NCBI RefSeq assembly: GCF_000973105.1
Contig: NC_015844.1
Location: 4,894,501-4,958,500, forward strand
DNA length: 64,000 nt
Reading direction: 5' to 3'
Source of the DNA: Zobellia galactanivorans
GTDB lineage: Bacteria > Bacteroidota > Bacteroidia > Flavobacteriales > Flavobacteriaceae
Below are positions 58,289-64,000 of the stretch, piece by piece (within the stretch, counting starts at the first letter, position 1; each line of letters starts with the position of its first letter). The notes under the pieces are model-generated. The model was not told the origin of the DNA and did no database searches. It was given only the letters and a program-made list of their open reading frames with translations. Made by a program: the position numbers and the translations under genes.

Positions 58289-59749
58289 TTACCCCAAGAC
58301 CAGCTCCGCACCTAAGATGGAAGCCCCTTGTTTTTCAATCTCATCGAGCAAGTCCTGAAAATCAGCCTTCGAGGTCAATGGATTCATAATAGAACACCTT
58401 AGGGTCCGTTGATCCCCAATGGTGGTCTGCACGATGTAAAAACTTCCAGTGGACACCAAGCGCTTCCTGATTTCGGTATTCAGGTGGTTTAATTTATCGG
58501 TAGGCATATTTTTATGGGGCGTATACCTGAAATTGACAATGTTCGATTCGGGTTCGTGCAGCAGTTCCATCCCAGGCTTCCCCTTGATCATTTGTGCCAG
58601 TACTTGGGCCGAATCGTAGAGACGGTCTACATTTTTTTCAAAAATATCGTTGCCATAGGTCTTTAGAATCATATAGACATTTGCCGAGAGAAACGGTTTG
58701 CTACACTCAAAAGTCCTTTTCGCCGAATTGTACCATTCTTCAGATTCCGGTGAATCCCATAAATATTGGGCCCTTTGCATAAAGGTCCTATAAATTTTGT
58801 TTCCCTCCTTAAACAAGAGGGCCGTACTCAAAACCGGGGTCATCAACATCTTATGGAAATCGATAACTACGGAGTCCGCTTTTTCGATTCCCTTGACCAA
58901 GGGCCTGTATTTTTCGGAAAACACCACCGCACCGCCATGGGCACCATCAACATGTAACCAAAGCTTATGGGATTTGCTAAACTCCGCCAAGGCCTCAAGG
59001 TCATCGTAAGAACCCGTAGCCGTAGAGCCAGCACAGCCAATAACACAAAACACATGGAGTCCGTCTTCCTTGGCCTTTTCCAAATAATGGGGGAGTAGGT
59101 CGGCACGCATTTTGAACTCATCATCTACCGGAACTTTAATGATTCCTTTATCGCCTAGCCCCATGATTCGTGCCGCCCTGTCAATACAGTAATGGGCCTC
59201 TTCGGAGACCAATACCGCCAATTTTTCGTTATGGCCTTCTTCCCAAACATTGTGGGGTGCCCGGTCTTTTCTTGCGGCCAATAAGGCGGTAAGGTTCCCT
59301 AGGCTTCCTCCCGAGGTCATAAGGCCCGAGGCCGTCTTGGGATAGCCCACTTTCTTTTGCGTAAAGTCGGTAACGACTCGCTCCATGGCATTGGAAACCG
59401 GTCCCATTTCATAAACCCCCGAACTATTGTTCAAAAGGTCGGTTACCATGCCCGTAAGGGCCGTTATTGGAGCCGGAACCGCAGTTTGGTGCCCCATATA
59501 CCTTGGGTGCTGGGTTTGTTGCGAGCGAGCGATAATCGTTTTGAAGGTCGACATAGGATCTGATGGGCGCCCTAGGTCCCTTTCCCAAAACTGCAGCTCG
59601 TCTTCAGGGGCATTATCAGGGTAAACGGTTTTAGTATCTTGGTTTTGAAGGCTTCCCAAATGGTCGGCTAGAACATCGATAAGCTCCTTTCCCATTTCCC
59701 TAAATCGTTCCGCTTCGTAAACCTTCGATACTCTATTGTCTTTCATCAT
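58289..59749 (-). CDS. PLP-dependent group II amino acid decarboxylase
   Basis: The 486-residue protein has the fold type I decarboxylase residues: H186 (SEEAHYCI) stacking on the cofactor, D268 (HVDGAHGG) and Schiff-base K300 (VIDFHKM). HPRYMGHQ near 81-88 and MTSGGSLGNLTAL near 144-156 are group II signatures. Likely substrates are 2,4-diaminobutyrate, glutamate or aromatic amino acids. I cannot choose between them. It is divergent from a LysR gene across 113 bp. Confidence 0.88.
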   Translation of the reverse strand: MMKDNRVSKVYEAERFREMGKELIDVLADHLGSLQNQDTKTVYPDNAPEDELQFWERDLGRPSDPMSTFKTIIARSQQTQHPRYMGHQTAVPAPITALTGMVTDLLNNSSGVYEMGPVSNAMERVVTDFTQKKVGYPKTASGLMTSGGSLGNLTALLAARKDRAPHNVWEEGHNEKLAVLVSEEAHYCIDRAARIMGLGDKGIIKVPVDDEFKMRADLLPHYLEKAKEDGLHVFCVIGCAGSTATGSYDDLEALAEFSKSHKLWLHVDGAHGGAVVFSEKYRPLVKGIEKADSVVIDFHKMLMTPVLSTALLFKEGNKIYRTFMQRAQYLWDSPESEEWYNSAKRTFECSKPFLSANVYMILKTYGNDIFEKNVDRLYDSAQVLAQMIKGKPGMELLHEPESNIVNFRYTPHKNMPTDKLNHLNTEIRKRLVSTGSFYIVQTTIGDQRTLRCSIMNPLTSKADFQDLLDEIEKQGASILGAELVLG

Positions 59750-59802
59750 CGGGTGCTTTTTTTTAATTCTACATCTTCCTAAGCATTACAAAGCTAGACA
59801 TC

Positions 59803-59814
59803 CTTATTAATAAG
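59803..59814. promoter_or_regulatory. Candidate LysR site
   Basis: CTTATTAATAAG is a perfect 12-bp palindrome in the 113-bp divergent region between the decarboxylase and the LysR gene. The region is AT-rich, so chance is possible. Confidence 0.35.
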
Positions 59815-59862
59815 AATAAATACTTAATTTTGATAAACTAATAACAAATACGTATTACTGAA

Positions 59863-60777
59863 ATGGATTTACAACACATACGTAGCGCCATATTGCTTTC
59901 AAAAAAACTGAATTTCACCAAAACCGCCGAGGCCCTACATATTGTACAACCGGCCCTTAGCCGTAAAATCAAGCAATTGGAAGAAGGTATCAACACCCCC
60001 TTGTTCAAACGAAACAAGCGGAATGTTGAGTTGACGGAGGCCGGAAGGTATTTTATTCCGGAAATGGAAAAGCTCCTTCTTCAGTATGAATTTATCATTA
60101 AGAGGACGAACCAAATCCACAAAGGCGAAGCCGGGGAACTTAAAATCGGCTTTACCCATTCGGTAATGCAGTCCATACTCCCCGAAATCCTAATAGACAT
60201 TCGTCAAAACCTTCCGAACATCAAGACCATTTTAAAGGAACTCAACAACCGCGACCAATATATACGCCTGCAATCGGGGGAACTCGATATCGGTTTTGCC
60301 ACCAACCCCTTGGTGCCGGTAGGATTAAAAAGCAAGGTATTACATATAGATAATTATGCCGTGTTGGTACCCAAGGGGTTTGATATGGAGCGGTTGCAAA
60401 AGAATGGCTTTGCCACATTTACAAAAGAGCCCTTTATCTTTCCCTCAAAGACCGATGGCCCCAACTATGTGAATATTATAGAGTCGATTTGCACCAGTGC
60501 CGGTTTTATACCTAATGTGGTACACGAAACCGATTCGGTAAGCACCAGTATACGATTGATCGAGGCGGGCATGGGGGTGTCATTGGAGCCTATGTCATCG
60601 ATACGGGGACTCCATTTGCCCATAGACTTTCACGAATTGTCCGATACGCCCCAAAAGGCCCAATTGACCATGATATGGAATCCGAAATTAGAGTTTGAAC
60701 ACCCCAAGCTGTTTCAAATTCTACACCAAGTAAACCATGTAATGCCCCTAGACGGGCCAAAGGGAGAAACACACTGA
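59863..60777 (+). CDS. LysR-family regulator
   Basis: The 304-residue protein has the LysR HTH (LSKKLNFTKTAEALHIVQPALSRKIKQLE, split over residues 13-41) and a substrate-binding domain with GELKIGFTHSV (about 88-98). Its position divergent to the PLP decarboxylase predicts that it activates that gene in response to the substrate or product. Confidence 0.85.
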   Translation: MDLQHIRSAILLSKKLNFTKTAEALHIVQPALSRKIKQLEEGINTPLFKRNKRNVELTEAGRYFIPEMEKLLLQYEFIIKRTNQIHKGEAGELKIGFTHSVMQSILPEILIDIRQNLPNIKTILKELNNRDQYIRLQSGELDIGFATNPLVPVGLKSKVLHIDNYAVLVPKGFDMERLQKNGFATFTKEPFIFPSKTDGPNYVNIIESICTSAGFIPNVVHETDSVSTSIRLIEAGMGVSLEPMSSIRGLHLPIDFHELSDTPQKAQLTMIWNPKLEFEHPKLFQILHQVNHVMPLDGPKGETH

Positions 60778-60830
60778 AAAAATGGCAGCCCCGTACAGCG
60801 CTAACCCCTTGAAAAAGTGTCACTTTACAT

Positions 60831-60843
60831 TGTCAAAATGACA
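60831..60843. promoter_or_regulatory. Inverted repeat upstream of hsp20 (possible activator site)
   Basis: TGTCAAAATGACA is a perfect inverted repeat (TGTCA-AAA-TGACA) about 90 bp before the sigma-54-like promoter. Related half sites (GTGTCAC, AAAAGTG) lie close by. The position suits an enhancer-binding protein of the NtrC class. Confidence 0.5.
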
Positions 60844-60930
60844 TTTTCAAAAGTGTTTTTCTAACGCTTTTTCAACCCTTTTTCTTAAAAAGTTTTAAAA
60901 GTAAACCACAGTCCGTTTTAAGGCGTATTG

Positions 60931-60945
60931 TGGTATTTTTTTTGC
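60931..60945 (+). promoter_or_regulatory. Sigma-54-type promoter of hsp20
   Basis: TGGTATTTTTTTTGC has GG at 60932-60933 and GC at 60944-60945 with exactly 10 bases between, the fixed spacing of sigma-54 -24/-12 elements (consensus TGGCAC-N5-TTGC). It ends 44 bp before the hsp20 ATG. The T run makes it AT-biased, so this is a candidate only. Confidence 0.5.
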
Positions 60946-60989
60946 GGGCATTTCGATGAATTTATTGTTTAACTTAAATCTAATTTATT

Positions 60990-61475
60990 ATGAGCACTTT
61001 GGTTAAAAATGCTCCTGAAAAAGGAGGTTTGACAAGAACAAATTCAACTAGTTTATCAACTTACCCCATGCTTTCATCTTGGGTGGATGATCTGTTCACG
61101 CGAGATTGGCCATCGGTATTTTCACAAAACTTCAACACGGGAATAAGCTTACCCATGGTGAACATCAAAGAGACCCCCGATGCCTTTTCGGTGGATATGG
61201 CCGTACCCGGACTCAATAAATCGAATTTCCATATTGACCTAGACAACCAGGTATTGTCCATTTCAGCCGAGATTACCGAAGAGAACGAAGCCAAGGACGA
61301 AAAGTACACCCGTAGGGAGTTTGGCTACTCATCTTTTAAACGGAGCTTTACGCTTCCTGAAACGGTCGACGACAGCCAAATAAAGGCCAACTACCAAGAA
61401 GGTATACTCAGCGTATACTTGCCAAAAAAAGAAGAGGCCAAAAAGAAACCGCCCAAACGTATTGCTATTGCATAG
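60990..61475 (+). CDS. Small heat-shock protein Hsp20
   Basis: The 161-residue protein has an alpha-crystallin domain (about residues 50-145): DAFSVDMAVPGLNKSNFHID, VLSISAEI, FGYSSFKRSFTLPE and the conserved YQEGILSVYLPKK, followed by the KxKRIAIA-like tail. It should form oligomers that hold unfolding proteins. A candidate sigma-54 promoter and an upstream inverted repeat suggest stress-induced activation. A lipoprotein gene follows. Confidence 0.9.
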   Translation: MSTLVKNAPEKGGLTRTNSTSLSTYPMLSSWVDDLFTRDWPSVFSQNFNTGISLPMVNIKETPDAFSVDMAVPGLNKSNFHIDLDNQVLSISAEITEENEAKDEKYTRREFGYSSFKRSFTLPETVDDSQIKANYQEGILSVYLPKKEEAKKKPPKRIAIA

Positions 61476-61494
61476 AACAGACAAATAACAACGT

Positions 61495-61526
61495 AAGCGG
61501 ACCAAGGTATAGGTCCGCTTATTTTC
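61495..61526 (+). terminator. Hairpin between hsp20 and the next lipoprotein gene
   Basis: AAGCGGACC (61495-61503) pairs perfectly with GGTCCGCTT (61512-61520) and is followed by ATTTTCC. The T run is short, so it may only reduce read-through into the lipoprotein gene 30 bp later. Confidence 0.65.
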
Positions 61527-61554
61527 CGAATACAAAACCTAAAATTTATAAGTC

Positions 61555-62049
61555 ATGAGAACATTACCTTTTTTCTTGTTATTGGCTCTCTTGAACCTAG
61601 GCTGTAACGCCCAAGAGAGCAAAGACATAGCAGAACACAAAGAAGCGGAAAAACAAATAAACGAAGAGCCAAAGGGCACTTGGAAAGTGAACAAGGAATT
61701 TGACGAAAACGGCAACCTGATCCGTTTTGACTCCATCTACTCATGGTCTTCCGGAAACTTAGAAGACTTGGCGGGCCTTGATAAGGATAGCACCCTTCAA
61801 CAAATGCGCTCAAAATTCTACAGTAGATTTTCACACTTTAACCAAGAGGGATTTGAGGATGTTTTCGGACCGGACTCCTTGTTTACCAAACATTTTTTTA
61901 ACGACGACTTTTTTGAAAGTCCATTTGGCAAAGATTTTTTCGATTTAGACGCCTGGCATAAACATATGGAAAACAGGCAAAAGGAATTCTTGAAAAAATA
62001 TAGGTCCCAGTGGAAAGATGACCAACAGCCACAAGAAAGTACGCTATAA
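61555..62049 (+). CDS. Hypothetical lipoprotein next to hsp20
   Basis: The 164-residue lipoprotein (LLNLGC, C17) has an acidic mature region with a YSWSSGN segment and a highly aromatic stretch FFNDDFFESPFGKDFFDLD. No domain is recognised. A hairpin separates it from hsp20, but there is no clear own promoter in the 80-bp gap, so partial co-transcription is likely. A role in envelope stress is possible from context. Confidence 0.7.
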   Translation: MRTLPFFLLLALLNLGCNAQESKDIAEHKEAEKQINEEPKGTWKVNKEFDENGNLIRFDSIYSWSSGNLEDLAGLDKDSTLQQMRSKFYSRFSHFNQEGFEDVFGPDSLFTKHFFNDDFFESPFGKDFFDLDAWHKHMENRQKEFLKKYRSQWKDDQQPQESTL

Positions 62050-62117
62050 AGAGCGTAACAAATCTACATTTCTTATATATTTTGTAAAAACGTTAATATT
62101 ATTATTTTTTTGTATAA

Positions 62118-62172
62118 AAAAAGGACAAATAATTGTACTAAATTCAAATACCCCTATATATTTGTCCTTTTT
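62118..62172 (+). terminator. Long-loop terminator
   Basis: AAAAAGGACAAATA (62118-62131) is complementary over 14 bp to TATTTGTCCTTTTT (62159-62172), with a 27-nt AT-rich loop. The right side ends in a T run. It closes the hsp20/lipoprotein transcript. The remaining bases to 62416 hold no gene that I can see. Confidence 0.75.
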
Positions 62173-62416
62173 GCACATAAATAGCGGTAGAATAGCATAG
62201 AATATATAAAATTTTGAACAAAATTCCTTTTTTTTTACTATAAAATCCTTTTAATTTACTGAAGAGATATTGTTGCTTTACCAGCAAACCACCCTTGGTT
62301 AACAAAACCGATGACAGGGCGACATATTACATGGTAAATCAATACAAAAGGAGAGTAGTTCTAGAAGTTTAAATATTCGTGCTTGTCACCAACAAGGACG
62401 ATGGTAAATTACATTT

Positions 62417-63001
62417 ATGGCATTTGTACTATCAAGTATGATGGAACTAGGTACGAAAGCCCCTAATTTTAGGTTGCGCGATACCGTTTCCAATAACTTT
62501 ATGAGCCTGTGCGACATCAAATCCGATATAGCTACGGTCATAGTTTTTCTTTGCAACCACTGCCCCTTTGTTCAACACATCAATCCGAAATTGGTGGAAA
62601 TCGCTAACAAATACCAAGAATTAGGCGTTACATTTATTGCAATCAGTAGCAATGACGTTGAACAAAGTCCCAAAGACGCCCCGGTATTTATGAAGCAAAT
62701 TGCGGAATACCACAACTATCCTTTTCCTTACCTGTACGACGAGCACCAAAATGCCGCCCTTACCTACGAAGCACAGAGCACCCCTGATTTTTTTGTTTTC
62801 GACCACAACATGGAATGTGCCTACTCGGGAAGATTCGACATGACCCGTCCCTGCATTGCAAAAGCTACGGGCCAAGATTTGTGCAAGGCCCTTGACCACC
62901 TGATAGAAGGCAAAGAAGTCGATTCTAACCAATACCCCAGCATGGGCTCGAGTATCATTTGGAAAAGAAGCTATACCAACAAGAAGACTGACTTCCCCTA
63001 A
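62417..63001 (+). CDS. Thioredoxin-fold protein (AhpC/TSA-redoxin type)
   Basis: The 194-residue protein has the start LGTKAPNFRLRDTVSN, redox pair C46-x2-C49 in FLCNHCPFVQHINP, FIAISSNDVEQSPKDAP and STPDFFVFDHNMECAYSG. This CxHCPF form is typical of a Bacteroidota/cyanobacteria group of thioredoxin-like proteins of unknown electron partner. No signal peptide is present. It converges on the AraC gene. Confidence 0.82.
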   Translation: MAFVLSSMMELGTKAPNFRLRDTVSNNFMSLCDIKSDIATVIVFLCNHCPFVQHINPKLVEIANKYQELGVTFIAISSNDVEQSPKDAPVFMKQIAEYHNYPFPYLYDEHQNAALTYEAQSTPDFFVFDHNMECAYSGRFDMTRPCIAKATGQDLCKALDHLIEGKEVDSNQYPSMGSSIIWKRSYTNKKTDFP

Positions 63002-63016
63002 AAGTTCATTTTTGAA

Positions 63017-63910
63017 CTATACCTGAGCAGAACAGGAGTTTCTCTTTAAGATCATATATTCCCCATTGTTCTTGAATTCCCGAATCGAAGTCCCCGCATA
63101 ACGTTTAAAGGTTTTGGATAAGTGGCTTACATCGGTAAACCCAAGGTCATCGGCAATCTCGGAAAGGGTAAAGTCGGAGTTTAACAAGCGTATCTCCACC
63201 AACTTAAGCTTGGCCTTAATAATATACTCGCGGAGGGATATTTTTACCTGCTTCCTAAAATACTCGCTTACATAGGTGGGCGACATCATAAAAGTCTTTG
63301 CCAGGTTATCGATTTTCAAAAGCTCCGGCTTATCGATATGCTCATTGATATAGGCCAACATTTTAGTAATCCGCTCGTCACTGACCTTTTGCGCCATCTC
63401 ATAATAACTTCCCTTTTTAATGTTGCGGATCAAAAGTTCCAATATACTGGTCATAAGACTGGTTATAAGCTGTACCGATTCCCGCTCATAGCTCCGTGAT
63501 TCTTGCAATATCATGGTCACCAGATTCTGAAGGTGCTGTCGGTCAAGATCCGTCTTAATGATATCACCTGGCAATTGATTGTAGTTTGAAAGAATATAGG
63601 CCGCCTCATTGAACCACTCGTTCCGGTCAATATGCATGCCACGGCTTCCCTTTTTAAAGAAAGAATCGGTGAATTTTAAAAAAACAAATCGCGTCGGCCT
63701 AGTTATGGTAAACGAATGACATTTTAAAGGAGGAAGCAAAAAGACACTGTCCTTCGTATAAGGATAGTGATTGTAATTGATACACTGGGTACCCGAACCT
63801 TCCTTAATAAGAACCAATTCAAAAAAATTGTTTTTGACGGGACGCTGTTTCCAATCCGTCAATTCTATTTCTTGTATTTCAAAAGGTTTATGAGCTTCTA
63901 ATACTTGCAT
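63017..63910 (-). CDS. AraC-family regulator
   Basis: The 297-residue protein has an N-terminal cupin-like ligand domain (about 20-110: FFELVLIKEGSGTQCINYN, FLLPPLKCHSFTITRPTR) and a C-terminal double HTH (about 190-285: LAKTFMMSPTYVSEYFRKQV, LSEIADDLGFTDVSHLSKTFK). Such regulators in Bacteroidota usually control neighbouring transport or redox genes. The target lies outside the window or is the convergent thioredoxin-fold gene. Confidence 0.85.
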   Translation of the reverse strand: MQVLEAHKPFEIQEIELTDWKQRPVKNNFFELVLIKEGSGTQCINYNHYPYTKDSVFLLPPLKCHSFTITRPTRFVFLKFTDSFFKKGSRGMHIDRNEWFNEAAYILSNYNQLPGDIIKTDLDRQHLQNLVTMILQESRSYERESVQLITSLMTSILELLIRNIKKGSYYEMAQKVSDERITKMLAYINEHIDKPELLKIDNLAKTFMMSPTYVSEYFRKQVKISLREYIIKAKLKLVEIRLLNSDFTLSEIADDLGFTDVSHLSKTFKRYAGTSIREFKNNGEYMILKRNSCSAQV

Positions 63911-64000
63911 GTTTGTTTGATTTATTCAAAATCATCCGTTAAAATTAAAAAAAATAATAGTACAAGTGGTGTATCCGAGCCCAAAAACCTTTTATTGTAC

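Noticed and set aside
1-64000. tRNA or rRNA genes
   Set aside because: No cloverleaf-like sequence with T-loop GTTCGAnTC pattern or rRNA segment was noticed by eye. A covariance search would be needed to exclude them.

Overview
The window comes from a marine Bacteroidota bacterium of the family Flavobacteriaceae, almost certainly Zobellia (Z. galactanivorans or a very close relative). The strongest evidence is the 539-residue gene at 28293-29912. It matches what is known of the Z. galactanivorans beta-agarase AgaA in length, in catalytic residues (E147, D149, E152), and in ending with a type IX secretion sorting domain. Many short lipoboxes, TonB-free surface lipoproteins, a Bacteroidota-type -7 promoter element (TAnnTTTG) and the general base composition agree with this.

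Layout. (1) 1-4.8 kb: cell-envelope genes (amidase lipoprotein, M14 carboxypeptidase, OmpA-like lipoprotein, VWA lipoprotein). (2) 5.0-10.6 kb: a molybdenum hydroxylase locus, with isoquinoline 1-oxidoreductase-type small and large subunits, an XdhC-like maturation factor, a MocA-like cytidylyltransferase and a secreted amidohydrolase. (3) 10.6-12.6 kb: a protealysin-type M4 protease coupled to a small emfourin-like inhibitor, then an L-2-haloacid dehalogenase. (4) 13-19.9 kb: a GntR regulator, lipoproteins, a cold-shock-domain protein, a pseudouridine synthase, and a DUF1080 / sugar isomerase-epimerase / sorbosone-dehydrogenase-like set. (5) 19.9-43.8 kb: an accessory region of mostly plus-strand orphan genes (immunity-like DUF2185, SUFU and DUF6882 proteins, GNATs, a CrtA-like pair, a GH9-like protein, AgaA, a MORN protein, a five-PAS histidine kinase, glutaminase, TetR-FabF). 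The gaps between them carry a degenerate dispersed repeat of about 120-190 bp. A decayed IS3-type transposase lies next to agaA. (6) 43.8-51 kb: alpha/beta hydrolases, then a redox/metal neighbourhood (siderophore-interacting protein, DUF4405 membrane protein, Fur-type repressor, TrxR-like flavoprotein, a small HMA-like protein, a methyltransferase) and a MarR operon. (7) 51-57 kb: a Crp-like regulator, a RidA-like protein and a five-gene detoxification operon (TetR, nitroreductase, MDR reductase, iron alcohol dehydrogenase, DJ-1/PfpI). (8) 57-64 kb: a PLP decarboxylase divergent from a LysR regulator, an hsp20 operon with a sigma-54-like promoter, a thioredoxin-fold protein and an AraC regulator.

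Points most worth following: the repeat family and its cassette-like placement between unrelated genes; paired palindromic operators that tie regulators to their own operons (TetR-FabF, MarR, TetR-detoxification, GntR, Fur); the protease-inhibitor pair; and the possible sigma-54 control of hsp20. All functional calls are made by eye from translated sequence. No database search was run.
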